Assembly: GCA_900316015.1 (NCBI GenBank)
Contig: ONBG01000026.1
Location: 1-45,820 of the forward strand
Reading direction: 5' to 3'
Source: an uncultured Prevotella sp.
Lineage (GTDB): Bacteria > Bacteroidota > Bacteroidia > Bacteroidales > Bacteroidaceae
Length of the DNA: 45,820 nucleotides
The notes beneath the pieces are model-generated. The model was not told the DNA's origin. It saw only the letters and a program-made list of their open reading frames with translations, and ran no database searches. The position numbers and the translations under genes are program-made. Shown piece by piece: positions 1-10,100 of the stretch. The first letter of the stretch is position 1, and every line of letters starts with the position of its first letter.

Positions 1-40
1 TTAATAACAGAAGTTTTTCTTCTTCAGTGTACTGATTCAT
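1..40 (-). CDS. Partial 5' end of an unidentified gene
   Basis: An ATG at 40 on the minus strand opens a frame that runs off the window edge. Only 13 codons are visible (MNQYTEEEKLLLL). The A/G-rich stretch AAAAGGAAAAAAAGTA lies directly before the ATG, as is common ahead of Bacteroidetes genes. The visible part is too short to name a family, and the frame could be chance. Confidence 0.3.
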   Translation of the reverse strand, partial: MNQYTEEEKLLLL

Positions 41-194
41 TACTTTTTTTCCTTTTACTTCTTTTTAATGAAGTGTCAACTTATTCAGTACAATACATAC
101 CATGGGGGCTCGGACCGTTGCCCTGCATCCCTATCCACAAGCGGGAAGCCGAGATAGAAGCGGGAAAGAGAAAATGAAAAAAGGAAGATTTCTT

Positions 195-225
195 TTTGTA
201 TTTCGCGTGAATTGCTGTATCTTTG
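195..225 (+). promoter_or_regulatory. Bacteroidetes-type promoter of glnS
   Basis: TTTG at 195-198 and TATCTTTG at 218-225 match the Bacteroidetes -33 TTTG and -7 TAnnTTTG boxes with a 19-base spacer. Transcription would begin near 232, leaving a leader of about 23 bases before the glnS ATG at 255. Confidence 0.75.
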
Positions 226-254
226 TATCCTATTAATAATTATGTATATGCACT

Positions 255-1967
255 ATGGCAATTGAAGAGAACACGAACGAAGAGAAAAAGAGTGTCAGCT
301 TTGTAGAACAACTCGTTGAAGAAGATCTCGCAGAAGGCAAGAACGGCGGGCGCATCCAGACGCGTTTCCCGCCAGAGCCGAATGGATACCTGCATATCGG
401 ACATGCCAAGGCCATCTGCATGGACTTTGGCGTCGCAGAAAAATACCATGGCGTTTGTAACCTGCGTTTCGATGATACCAACCCCAGCAAGGAGAACACG
501 GAATACGTTGAGAATATCCTCAACGACATCAAGTGGCTCGGATTCCAATGGGGGAACATTTATTATGCATCGGATTACTTCCAGAAACTATGGGATTTTG
601 CCATCTGGATGATCCAGCAAGGCCATGCCTATGTTGACGAACAGACCTCAGAGCAGATCGCAGAGCAGAAGGGAACGCCTACGGAACCTGGCACGCCTTC
701 TCCCTATCGCGACCGTCCCATCGAAGAGAACCTGGCCCTGTTCAAGAAGATGAACACACCTGAGGCTGTCGAAGGCAGCATGGTGCTCCGTGCGAAATTG
801 GACATGGCCAACCCGAACATGCACTTCCGTGATCCCATCATCTACCGGATCATCCAAACCCCGCATCACCGGACAGGCACGAAGTGGCATTGCTACCCGA
901 TGTACGATTTCGCGCATGGGCAAAGTGACTACTTCGAAGGGGTCACCCACTCCATCTGTACCTTGGAATTCGTCCCGCACCGTCCGCTCTATGACAAGTT
1001 CATCGACTTCCTGAAGGAAATGGACGGAACGGCTGACAACCTCCACGACAATCGCCCCAGGCAGATCGAGTTTAACCGCCTGAACCTCACCTACACCGTG
1101 ATGAGCAAGCGAAAGCTCCATACCTTAGTGGATGAGAAGCTCGTCAACGGGTGGGACGATCCCCGAATGCCGACTCTCTGCGGCATGAGGAGGAGAGGAT
1201 ACTCCCCAGAAAGCATTCGCGAGTTCATCAAGTCAATTGGCTATACGAAATACGATGCCCTGAATGATGTCGCCCTCTTGGAGGCTGCCGTTCGCGAAGA
1301 CCTGAACAAACGTGCCTGCAGGGTATCAGCAGTCCTTGACCCGGTAAGGTTGGTCATCACCAATTATCCCGATGGACAGACAGAGACGCTGACCGCCATC
1401 AACAACCCAGAGAACGAAGCTGACGGCACACATACGATTACCTTCTCCAAGAACCTATGGATAGAACGTGCCGACTTCATGGAGGACGCTCCGAAAAAGT
1501 TCTTCCGCATGACACCGGGGAAGGAAGTGCGACTGAAAAATGCCTATATCGTGAAATGTACCGGATGCACGAAAGACGCAGATGGGCGCATCACCGAGAT
1601 CCAGGCAGAATACGATCCCTTGAGCAAGAGTGGCATGGAAGGAGCCAACCGGAAAGTGAAAGGAACCTTGCACTGGGTTTCTGCCGACCATTGCGTCAAG
1701 GCTGAGGTCCGGGAGTACGACAGATTGTTCTATGTCGAGAACCCATCCGCTGACGAAAGGGATTTCCATGAACTGCTGAACCCAGACTCATTGCATGTCC
1801 ATACGGATTGCTATGTAGAAGAGTACGCGGCAGGCAAGAAGCCCGGAGAATACCTGCAGTTCCAGCGGATTGGATATTTCATGGCGGACCCAGACTCCAC
1901 TCTGGAGCATCCTGTCTACAACAAGACCGTAGGACTCAAGGATACATGGGCCAAACAAAACAAGTAA
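255..1967 (+). CDS. glnS: Glutamine--tRNA ligase
   Basis: Class I aminoacyl-tRNA synthetase that charges tRNA-Gln in the cytoplasm. The 570-residue length fits bacterial GlnRS (E. coli about 554). The N-terminal Rossmann domain holds FPPEPNGYLHIGHAKAI with the HIGH motif at residues 47-50, followed by RFDDTNPSKEN. The second signature is VMSKRKL at about 282-288, the GlnRS form of KMSKS. The C-terminal half (about 340-560) is the beta-barrel anticodon-binding region. HIGH followed by AKAI, the MSKRKL form and the RFDDTNP motif point to GlnRS rather than non-discriminating GluRS. The start at 255 fits the promoter at 195-225. It is followed at 55 bases by a TPR gene, with a palindrome between them. 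Confidence 0.97.
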   Translation: MAIEENTNEEKKSVSFVEQLVEEDLAEGKNGGRIQTRFPPEPNGYLHIGHAKAICMDFGVAEKYHGVCNLRFDDTNPSKENTEYVENILNDIKWLGFQWGNIYYASDYFQKLWDFAIWMIQQGHAYVDEQTSEQIAEQKGTPTEPGTPSPYRDRPIEENLALFKKMNTPEAVEGSMVLRAKLDMANPNMHFRDPIIYRIIQTPHHRTGTKWHCYPMYDFAHGQSDYFEGVTHSICTLEFVPHRPLYDKFIDFLKEMDGTADNLHDNRPRQIEFNRLNLTYTVMSKRKLHTLVDEKLVNGWDDPRMPTLCGMRRRGYSPESIREFIKSIGYTKYDALNDVALLEAAVREDLNKRACRVSAVLDPVRLVITNYPDGQTETLTAINNPENEADGTHTITFSKNLWIERADFMEDAPKKFFRMTPGKEVRLKNAYIVKCTGCTKDADGRITEIQAEYDPLSKSGMEGANRKVKGTLHWVSADHCVKAEVREYDRLFYVENPSADERDFHELLNPDSLHVHTDCYVEEYAAGKKPGEYLQFQRIGYFMADPDSTLEHPVYNKTVGLKDTWAKQNK

Positions 1968-1975
1968 AATAGTCA

Positions 1976-2004
1976 ACTGTGGCGGGTCAATGACCTGCCA
2001 CAGT
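1976..2004 (+). repeat. Intercistronic palindrome between glnS and the TPR gene
   Basis: ACTGTGGCGGGTCA (1976-1989) and TGACCTGCCACAGT (1991-2004) pair along 14 positions with one G-U wobble and almost no loop. No run of T follows, so it is more likely an mRNA-stabilising or processing hairpin, or a weak attenuator, than an intrinsic terminator. It starts 8 bases after the glnS stop codon. Confidence 0.6.
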
Positions 2005-2022
2005 ACCCTATGAGGAAATATA

Positions 2023-3438
2023 ATGGAATATTACGACGACTATCTTAGTTCAAAGGAATTCAAAGACAACCTTTTGAAATACGAAACAGCCCGTAAGCAG
2101 GGGGATTTCATCTACATGGAGCCCGATGACCTCACAGACATCGCCGAATATTATCATTCAAAAGGGAATTGGAAAGAAGCACAGACAGCCGCAGAATATG
2201 CAGCTTGCTTGTTTCCAGGATCGACCAGTCCCTTGGCTTTCCTGTCCAGACTGGCTCTGTACCGTGAACATGACATCGCCAAGGCACAGCAATACGCAGA
2301 TCAGATCGAAGACAAGAGTGAGATGGAATATATTTACGTGCAAGCCGAGATCATGATCGTGGACAACAGAATGGAGGAAGCCAACCGATACTTAGAAGGG
2401 CATTATGCCCAGTTGGAAGATGAGGATAAGAGGGACTTCGTCATTGATATCGCCGACCTGTATGCTGACTATGACATGCCGGCACAAGCAAGCAAGTGGC
2501 TGGAACGGTCGGAAGAGAAGGAGGACGACGACTATCAGGAACTGTTAGGTCGTATCCAGATGGAACAGGGCAACTTTGAGGCGTGTGAAAAGATCTTCAA
2601 CGACCTGATTGACAAGAACCCCTACTCCAGCCCTTACTGGAACCAGTTGGCTACATCCCAGTTCCAACGCAATGACATTAAGGATTCCATCGCCAGCAGT
2701 GAGTTCTCCATTGCCATCAATCCCCATGACGAAGAGGCTATCCTCAACAAGGCCAACGGTCTGTATCGGTTAGGGAATTACGAGGAAGCCCTCGAATATT
2801 ACAAGCGATATATCCGTCTGTGCCCCAAGGATGAGACAGGAGAATTATACTACGCCACGACGCTTCTCAACATGAACAGGCTGCAGGAGGCTCTCATCCA
2901 CCTCAAGGAGGCAGAGAAGATAGCTGACAGCAACTCCCCCAACCTCATCGAGATCGACCAGGAAATGGCATTCACACTCTCCCGATTGGGGCATTTGGAA
3001 GAAGCCCTCGACTACGTGAGCAAGGCAGAAGCCCTGACAGAGTCGGACAAAGATGAAATGATGGTGCTCAGAGGGCATCTTTATTTAGAGCATGACCAAC
3101 AGGAAAAGGCGCAGGAATGCTTCCAGAAAGCCATCCATCACTCCAACTCCTCACCCCATATCTTCCTGAGGATTGCTGTCTCCGTCTACGATAACGGCTA
3201 TATTGAACTAGCATACAGGATGTTCACGGCACTGTTGGGTGCTGTCGATGAGAAATGGAGCGAGGGCTATTCCTACCTGGCCGTATGTTGCCATGCCTTA
3301 GGCAAGAAAGAGGAATGCCTAAAAGCAGTCAAGAAGGCCTTGGAAGTCAACCCACAAGAAGCAGAGAATGTGTTGAGCGATATCGTCCCTAAGGGCGTTG
3401 ACGTCGCTGATTATTATCTTTATTTAAAGAACGAATAG
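2023..3438 (+). CDS. Tetratricopeptide-repeat protein
   Basis: A 471-residue protein made almost wholly of helical repeats with the TPR spacing of small and aromatic residues. Clear units include YRLGNYEEALEYYKRYIRL, LNMNRLQEALIHLKEAEKI and LSRLGHLEEALDYVSKAEAL in the middle, and ALGKKEECLKAVKKALEVNP near the C-terminus. There is no signal peptide, lipobox or membrane segment, so it should be a cytoplasmic scaffold. It is rich in Asp and Glu. The gene abuts the DedA gene: its stop TAG is followed directly by the next ATG, which indicates translational coupling. The partner proteins cannot be read from the sequence. Confidence 0.9.
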   Translation: MEYYDDYLSSKEFKDNLLKYETARKQGDFIYMEPDDLTDIAEYYHSKGNWKEAQTAAEYAACLFPGSTSPLAFLSRLALYREHDIAKAQQYADQIEDKSEMEYIYVQAEIMIVDNRMEEANRYLEGHYAQLEDEDKRDFVIDIADLYADYDMPAQASKWLERSEEKEDDDYQELLGRIQMEQGNFEACEKIFNDLIDKNPYSSPYWNQLATSQFQRNDIKDSIASSEFSIAINPHDEEAILNKANGLYRLGNYEEALEYYKRYIRLCPKDETGELYYATTLLNMNRLQEALIHLKEAEKIADSNSPNLIEIDQEMAFTLSRLGHLEEALDYVSKAEALTESDKDEMMVLRGHLYLEHDQQEKAQECFQKAIHHSNSSPHIFLRIAVSVYDNGYIELAYRMFTALLGAVDEKWSEGYSYLAVCCHALGKKEECLKAVKKALEVNPQEAENVLSDIVPKGVDVADYYLYLKNE

Positions 3439-4104
3439 ATGTTTTCATTATCATCCCTACTCTCCAACCTCAACTATGGTACTATCTTTTTCTTGATGCT
3501 ATTGGAGAGTACCGTCATCCCTGTACCCTCAGAGTTGGTCGTGGCACCTGCAGCATACCATGCGGCAGGAGGCAATGTGCATATCGTCCTCGTCATCATT
3601 GCCGCTACTTTAGGTGCTGACTGCGGAGCGACCATCAACTATGTCGTATCCTATTACGTCGGTCGACCCTTGGTATATAAGTTTGCCAACAGTACTTTAG
3701 GAAGGCTGTGCATGCTCAACCAAGAGAAAGTGGAAAAGAGTGAGAAATACTTTGATGACCATGGTATTGCCGCAACTCTCACGGGGCGACTCATACCAGG
3801 CATCCGCCATTTGATTTCCATCCCTGCCGGACTGGCAAAGATGAAATATTGGCAGTTCCTTCTCTATACTACCATCGGCGCAGGTGTATGGAATTGTATC
3901 TTAGCGGGTTTGGGATGGTACCTCCATTCCTTTGTCAATGAAGACCAACTCAACGACAAGATCCTGGAATATGGAGAATATATCAAGGTGATCATCATGC
4001 TCCTCGTAGCCTTAGGACTGGGCTATTTCTTCATCAAGTGGGCCATCCGCAGGTACAAGAGATACCATACCGACGACTACGATCCTACCAAGCTAAGACA
4101 TTAA
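3439..4104 (+). CDS. DedA family (SNARE-associated/VTT domain) membrane protein
   Basis: A 221-residue polytopic inner-membrane protein of the DedA family, whose members are linked to undecaprenyl-phosphate and phospholipid flipping and to membrane potential. The first half has the ESTVIPVPSELVV motif (the family E-x(3)-P-x-P motif, residues about 23-35). The second half has GRLIPGIRHLISIPAGLAKM, the family R-x-x-PG-R motif in the VTT domain. Hydrophobic segments follow at about 140-165 and 180-205, and the tail is basic. The ATG begins immediately after the stop of the TPR gene. The substrate is not shown by the sequence. Confidence 0.9.
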   Translation: MFSLSSLLSNLNYGTIFFLMLLESTVIPVPSELVVAPAAYHAAGGNVHIVLVIIAATLGADCGATINYVVSYYVGRPLVYKFANSTLGRLCMLNQEKVEKSEKYFDDHGIAATLTGRLIPGIRHLISIPAGLAKMKYWQFLLYTTIGAGVWNCILAGLGWYLHSFVNEDQLNDKILEYGEYIKVIIMLLVALGLGYFFIKWAIRRYKRYHTDDYDPTKLRH

Positions 4105-4121
4105 GTAGGCCCGTAAAGCAT

Positions 4122-4163
4122 ACAGGGAGGGCTGCCCAACGCACGCTCTCCCTGTCTTTGTTT
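4122..4163 (+). terminator. Putative terminator after the glnS-TPR-DedA group
   Basis: ACAGGGAG (4122-4129) pairs with CTCCCTGT (4148-4155) and is followed by CTTTGTTT. The loop is 18 bases long, so the stem is only moderately convincing. It lies between the plus-strand group and the convergent copper-efflux operon. Confidence 0.5.
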
Positions 4164-4206
4164 CATCGATCATATCCCCGATCTTCACCGGGGCGCATGA
4201 ACGGCA

Positions 4207-4557
4207 TCAGCAACTGCCATGCCGCTTGGCTCCCGTACTGCGGTATTTACAGCAACCCGGCAATGAATTGTAAGCCTTGGTGGTCGCCTTCACATCCTGT
4301 GTGTCATGACCGGCTGCGGCAATCTTTGCCTCAATCGCCTTCAGGGAAGTCTGCTTGTCATCAAAGACGATAGCCATCTTCTTCGACTTCACGTTCCAGT
4401 TGGCAGAGAGGACACCCTTCACGCTTTTCGCAGCGTTCTCAATGCGCTGCTCACACATCTCGCATTCTCCATTCACCTTGATCACTTTTTTCACTGTCTT
4501 TGCACTGGCACCGCCCACCATGAGCACGGCTGCCAAAACCAACATCATCTTTTTCAT
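4207..4557 (-). CDS. Periplasmic HMA-domain metal-binding protein
   Basis: A 116-residue exported protein. Residues 1-19 form a signal peptide (MKKMMLVLAAVLMVGGASA). Residues about 22-90 form a ferredoxin-like heavy-metal-associated domain with ECEMCEQRIE, giving the CxxC metal site at Cys32 and Cys35. The tail adds Cys102, Cys103 and Cys116, which may form a second site. It is the last gene of the RND copper/silver operon, 54 bases after cusB. A soluble Cu(I) carrier feeding the pump is the likely role, similar in position though not in fold to CusF. Mercury or other soft metals cannot be excluded. Confidence 0.87.
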   Translation of the reverse strand: MKKMMLVLAAVLMVGGASAKTVKKVIKVNGECEMCEQRIENAAKSVKGVLSANWNVKSKKMAIVFDDKQTSLKAIEAKIAAAGHDTQDVKATTKAYNSLPGCCKYRSTGAKRHGSC

Positions 4558-4611
4558 GTTCTTTTCCTTTCTTTTAAAGACTAAACTAAATATATCAGAT
4601 TCTATTTTCCT

Positions 4612-5859
4612 TTATTGATTCATCATCGATCGCTTCCCCTCCAACTGGGCACTGGCATCGATCGCGAAGGCACCGTTAGTAACGACTTCCTCACCTTCTG
4701 CAAGACCATCATCGATCACATATCCATCTGGAAGGGAAGGTCCTAATACCACCTGACGAAGATGGAAGGTCGGTTGGTCTTCCATGTCATCTTTCACATA
4801 GACAACGCTACGCTGTCCAGTCCACAGCACTGCACTCTTGGGTACCACGATCTGGGAACCGGCAGTGTTCAACCGGGCAACAGCATTGCCTGTGAGGATC
4901 ATCTCTGGCTTAAAGAGACCGCTTCCATTATTCATGACCACCCGTACTCCGGCTGTACGACTCTTCGCGTCTAAGATGGGATCGATAAAGTCGACCGTCC
5001 CTGAGAACACTTTTCCCGGAAGCGCTTCCGACGTAAACTGGATCCGTTCCCCACGATGCAAAAAGGGCAGGTCACCCTCATAAGCCTGGAAAACAGCCCA
5101 TACCGTACTGAGGTTCGCGATCTTCAGCAAAGGCTGTCCCTGCTTGACATAATCCCCCTGACTGACATCCTTCTCCACAACCGTACCCGAAGTATTCGCT
5201 TTCAACTGCATGTACGGTGATGCCTTCTTGGTCCGAATGATCTGGTTGATTTGGGCCTGTGTGATATTTTGCAGTCGTAGCTTCTCCACGGCAGCCTCAA
5301 CCATCGCCTTGCGCTGTATGACATCGGGGAAGTTGAGAGCTGCCACTAACTCCTGTCCAGCAGTATATAACGATGGGGAATAGATAACGGCAAGGGTTTG
5401 TCCTCTCCCGACTCGATCGCCAACAGCATTAACAAAGAGACGTTCGATACGTCCCTCAACATATGCGGCCTGTGTCTGTTGCAACCGCTCATCAGGTTGT
5501 ATTTTCCCAAAGAGCCTAACTTCTTTATTCGCAGACCCAGAACCTACTACCTGTGTCTGGATATTCGCCAGTGCCACAGCCTCATCGCTCATCATCACGG
5601 CATCAGGATCATGGTCCTGACTAACCTTCTTCGCATCTTTGGCGGGAATAAGATCCATGCCACAGATCGGGCATTTTCCAGGATGGTCCTGCTTCACTTG
5701 CGGATGCATAGAGCAAGTATACCAAGTCTTGCCATCACCATGATCATGGCCGCTTACAGAGGAACTGCCGCCCCGGAAGAAGAAATAACCTAACAGCAGA
5801 CCGACAAGCAAGGTAACTGCCAGGGATAATGCAATATGTTTTTTGATCAATTGTATCAT
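4612..5859 (-). CDS. cusB: CusB-type RND periplasmic adaptor with heavy-metal-binding domain
   Basis: A 415-residue membrane fusion protein for heavy-metal RND efflux. Residues about 8-28 anchor it in the inner membrane. Residues about 46-72 are a heavy-metal-binding domain (YTCSMHPQVKQDHPGKCPIC): Cys49, Met51, His52, Cys63, Cys66 and Met68 are candidate ligands. The barrel-sandwich hybrid and hairpin follow (for example YVEGRIERLFVNAVGDRVGR), then beta-barrel strands and a C-terminal LPDGYVIDDGLAEGEEVVT segment. A His/Asp linker precedes the metal domain (SGHDHGDGK). It is 28 bases after the TolC-type gene and belongs to the same operon. Cu(I)/Ag(I) is the most likely substrate because of the Cys/Met ligands. 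Confidence 0.92.
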   Translation of the reverse strand: MIQLIKKHIALSLAVTLLVGLLLGYFFFRGGSSSVSGHDHGDGKTWYTCSMHPQVKQDHPGKCPICGMDLIPAKDAKKVSQDHDPDAVMMSDEAVALANIQTQVVGSGSANKEVRLFGKIQPDERLQQTQAAYVEGRIERLFVNAVGDRVGRGQTLAVIYSPSLYTAGQELVAALNFPDVIQRKAMVEAAVEKLRLQNITQAQINQIIRTKKASPYMQLKANTSGTVVEKDVSQGDYVKQGQPLLKIANLSTVWAVFQAYEGDLPFLHRGERIQFTSEALPGKVFSGTVDFIDPILDAKSRTAGVRVVMNNGSGLFKPEMILTGNAVARLNTAGSQIVVPKSAVLWTGQRSVVYVKDDMEDQPTFHLRQVVLGPSLPDGYVIDDGLAEGEEVVTNGAFAIDASAQLEGKRSMMNQ

Positions 5860-5887
5860 AACTTTATTGTCTATTAGAAACCATTTA

Positions 5888-7162
5888 CTATTTGACTACC
5901 ATCCGCTCAGCGAAGTCATACCTTGAGATCATCTTCTCATACTCCGCCACGAGCGTATTGTATTGGGCACGTGCCTCTGCCTTTTTCAAGGCATAGTCGA
6001 TCTGCTCACGGGTCGTGGAGAGAATATCCGTCAGGGTGGTGGTAGCTGAAACATACTCACGCTGCATCAGTTGCAGGGTATGGTCAAGGATCTCCACTTC
6101 CTTGTCATACAAAGCAAGCTTGCGCATCACCTCCTCTGCACGTTGTCCAATAGAGAGATATTCGCTTCGAAGGACATCACGCTGCCTGAGGATACCCGAT
6201 TGCGTGCTTTGCTTCAACAGTTGCGCACTCCTTCGCTCACTGTTGATCTTCTTTCGGTAAATGGGCAAGGAGATCTTCACCATAGGCATCAGCATGTCCT
6301 GTCCGTTCATGTTCGCCATCATGGGCATGTCCACTTTCCCGTTGAGCATATATTCCAGTCCCACCCCGATCATGGGTTTTCCCATCCCACGGGCATGCAG
6401 GTCCTGGGCATCATATGCCTTGCCCTGGGCTTCGAGTTGTGCAATGGTGGGGTCTTTCGACTCTATGCTGTTCCAATCGATCACAGGCATCGCCTTCAAG
6501 ACAATGGTATCAGGAAGGAACAAGTCACTGTTGGCATCACGATGCATGGTGAGATTGAACTGTTGCCGCTGCAGTTGCAATCGATCCTGCAAGGAAGCCT
6601 TTTGTTCCTGCAAGCGGGCTTCCTCGGCTTCCAATCGTAATTGGTCGCTCATTCTGGAGTTCTTGCCCATTGAAAGCGTCTTGTACTGATAGACCGCCAC
6701 TTTCTTGATATCTTTCAAGAGCTTGATCTTACTGTCGATCGCCTTGATCTGCTCCTGGGTGGACAGCATCTGATACCACTGCTTTTGCATATCGAAGGCT
6801 AGGGCGATGCCATCAGCGCGAAACTTCTGGTAGGCAGCCTCAGCCTGATACTCCATCTGTTGCCGACCCGCCTTGAGGGTACCGAACCACGGGAACATCT
6901 GCATGACAGAGAACGTGGCGAGTTGTTTGCCGTTCACATGCTGCATGGACTTGGGAAAGATGCCCACCGATAGTTCGGGATCGTTGAGCGTCCCCGCCCC
7001 ACAAGCACCCGTCACCTTTGCCTGATAAGCCTGATACGCACTCAGCACAGCAGGATTATTGCGAACGGCTGCCTCGATATAAGTTGCCAAACTATCATCC
7101 TGAGCCATGACCGATGCCGTGGCACAGATACTGATTACCATATATAATATGAATCTTTTCAT
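5888..7162 (-). CDS. cusC: TolC-family outer-membrane protein of the metal efflux pump
   Basis: A 424-residue outer-membrane efflux protein. Residues 1-20 are a signal peptide ending in VMAQ. The rest has the long amphipathic helices of the OEP fold, including a Gln/Leu-rich coiled region (EEARLQEQKASLQDRLQLQR). A Met-rich stretch, MLNGKVDMPMMANMNGQDML, lies at about 265-285; Met clusters suit soft-metal transport, though a role in metal contact here is inference. The gene overlaps cusA by four bases (7159-7162), so the two are translationally coupled. Placing the channel gene between cusA and cusB differs from E. coli cusCFBA. Confidence 0.9.
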   Translation of the reverse strand: MKRFILYMVISICATASVMAQDDSLATYIEAAVRNNPAVLSAYQAYQAKVTGACGAGTLNDPELSVGIFPKSMQHVNGKQLATFSVMQMFPWFGTLKAGRQQMEYQAEAAYQKFRADGIALAFDMQKQWYQMLSTQEQIKAIDSKIKLLKDIKKVAVYQYKTLSMGKNSRMSDQLRLEAEEARLQEQKASLQDRLQLQRQQFNLTMHRDANSDLFLPDTIVLKAMPVIDWNSIESKDPTIAQLEAQGKAYDAQDLHARGMGKPMIGVGLEYMLNGKVDMPMMANMNGQDMLMPMVKISLPIYRKKINSERRSAQLLKQSTQSGILRQRDVLRSEYLSIGQRAEEVMRKLALYDKEVEILDHTLQLMQREYVSATTTLTDILSTTREQIDYALKKAEARAQYNTLVAEYEKMISRYDFAERMVVK

Positions 7163-10100
7163 ACTTTCTTATGTTTTTTCAATGCACTTTCCCGCCACCA
7201 ACATTGGAAGACGGGCACAACAAACATCGTCATGGTCTGGATGAGCATCCCTCCGAAAGTAGGAATACTCATCGGCACCATGATATCCGATCCCTTTCCC
7301 GTACTGGAGAGTACGGGTAACAGGGCTATCAGGGTCGTGGCTGTCGTCATAACTGCTGGGCGCACACGTTTCTTACCAGCCTCGACCACAGCCTCGCGGA
7401 TACCTTCCCGAGTATCGGGATGCCGTTTCATGAAGGTCTGGTGGATATAAGTCCCCATCAGCACCCCATCATCTGTAGAGACACCGAACAGGGCGATGAA
7501 GCCCACCCATACGGCAACGCTTAGGTTGATATTGCCCATTCCAAACAAAGACCTCATGTTGACACCGGCGATATCGAAATTCATAAACCACGGTTGACCA
7601 TACGCCCACATCAGCAGGAAGCCTCCGGCAAAGGCGACAAACACCCCACTGAAGTGAATCAAAGAGGCGGTAACACTGCGGAACTGGAAATAAAGGATCA
7701 GCAAGATGAGTACCAAGGCTACGGGAATGACGACCTGCAATCGCTTGGCAGCATGGATCTGCTGTTCGTAGCTACCCGTAAACTGATAGCTAACCCCTTT
7801 AGGCAACTGGATCTTGCCGTTTGCAACTAAATGGTCAATATGCTCACGAGCCTTGTTCACCACAGAGACTTCAGCTTGGTTGCCTGTCTTATCAAAGGTG
7901 ACATAGCCTACCAAGAAGGTATTCTCGCTTTGGATCATCGTCGCGCCTTTCACAAAATGGAAGGATGCCAACTGTCCTAAAGGAATCTGAGTACCATCAC
8001 TGGCTGGGACAAGGATATTCCGCAGCACATCAGGGTCATCGCGCAACTCCCGGGCATACCGTACCCGAATCGGGAAACGCTCACGTCCTTCAACGGTATA
8101 CCCCTCTTTCATGCCTCCAATGGCGGTTTCGATCACGCTCTGTACGGTTCCCATTTGGATCCCATACCTTCCTAACTTCTCCCGGTCAGGTTGTATCTCT
8201 ATGTAAGGAGCTCCTTCTGCACGGTCGTAGTAGACAGAGTTAGCATTGATATCCGGTACTTCCTTCAAGGCTTTCTCCATCTGCAAGCCTGCTTTCTCGA
8301 TGCTTTCCAAATCAGGTCCGAAGACCTTCAATCCCATGGGTGCTTTCATTCCTGTGGAAAGCATCACCTGTCGGGTAGCAATAGGCTGGAGTTTCGGAGA
8401 GCCTGTCAAGCCGGGAAGGTTGGTCGCCTTAACGATTTCCTCCCAGATATCATCCTCACTGCGGATCTTATCCCGCCAGAGACGGATATAGTTGCCATGC
8501 TTATCGCGGGCGCGTTGCCCGTTCTCATCCAACTTATATTCTGGCTTGTAGTTAATGGTTGTCTCGTACATCTGGATGGGCGCCGGGTCAAGGGCACTCT
8601 CTACACGCCCCCACTTCCCAACCGCAGACTCTACCTCTGGGATGGCTTTCAAGCGCTGGTCGATGATCTTGCAATACCGGATATTCTCCTCCACGCCACT
8701 GTGCGGCATAGAAGTCGGCATAAGCATGAAAGTGCCTTCATCCAATGTGGGCATGAACTCGCTCCCGGTTCTACTCCAAATCCAAGCACCTGCCAGAATG
8801 GTGGCAATGGGCAATGTCATGAACTGCCACCGATGGCTTAAGCACCAGCGAAGGATCTGTTCGTACTTGACCACTAACAGCCAGAGCATGGCTAAGACAA
8901 CGCCCACGATACCGATCACGAAAAGCAGGTTGAGGAACATGCCATTCTCCGGTCCTAAGGGAAGCCACATGGAAGCCAATAAGTACATCGCGATCAGTAC
9001 AACCAAGGCTATGATCACGTAATTGAGGCGGATTTCCCAATGATAGAACCGAATGGTACGGAACGGTTGGTTTTCTTTAGTAAGATCACGCTTGAAAATG
9101 CGGAATGCCCAACGACGTGGCCATCTCAGGGAGAAGATCCAATACGCCAAGGTAGGAAGGATCAACAGGCCGAGGATCAGGGCCGACAACAAGGCAAAGG
9201 TCTTCGTAAATGCCAAGGGATGGAACATCTTTCCCTCTTGGGCTTGCATGGCGAACACCGGCAAGAAGGAGATGATGGTAGTTGCCATACCGGTCATCAC
9301 GGCTGAGCTTACTTCGTGGATCGACTCCAAGATCACATCTTCCAGTTCACTACCTATGGGATAACGTCCCTCACCATATTTCAATTGCAAATGCCGAACC
9401 ACATTCTCCATAAAGACAACGCCCACGTCAACCATAACGCCAATCGCAATGGCAATGCCTGAAAGGGCAACAATATTCGCCTCTATTCCCGTCAACTTCA
9501 TGATGATGAAAGTACAGAGGACGGCAAGAGGCAACATGGTGGCAATGACGACTGATGCCCGCAAATTAAGCACCAAGATAAGAACGACGATGATACAGAT
9601 AAGGACCTCGTGCGAGAGAGAGCTTTCCAAGGTCCCAATAGTCTCCTTAATGAGTTGGGTACGGTCATAGAAAGGCACCACGGTGACCTTGCTTACCGTC
9701 CCATCCCTTAAGGTTTTCTCAGGCATGCCTTTCTCCATCTCAGCGATTTTCTGCTTGACATTATTGATCACCTGCATTGGATTACTGCCGTAACGGGCGA
9801 CGACGACACCTCCAACAGCCTCCTGGCCTTCCTTATCCAGTCCTCCACGCCGGTCAGCAGGACCAAAAGTGACCTTTGCCACATCCTTTATCCTGACAGG
9901 AACGCCATTCACACTGGTGACAGCCGCATCCTCAAGATCCTTCAGTTTCTTGATATAGCCTAATCCACGAATAAGGTATTCCGCACGATTGATCTCCATT
10001 GTGCCTGCCCCCACATCAATATTGGAGTTCTTGACGGCTTTCATCACCTCTACCAAGTTGAGTCCATAAGAACGCATCGCCTCCGGATCAAGGTCTACTT

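Noticed and set aside
6071-6640. Long open frame of 189 codons on the plus strand inside cusC
   Set aside because: It is antisense to a well-supported TolC-type gene with its own signal peptide and motifs, and its composition is that of a shadow frame.
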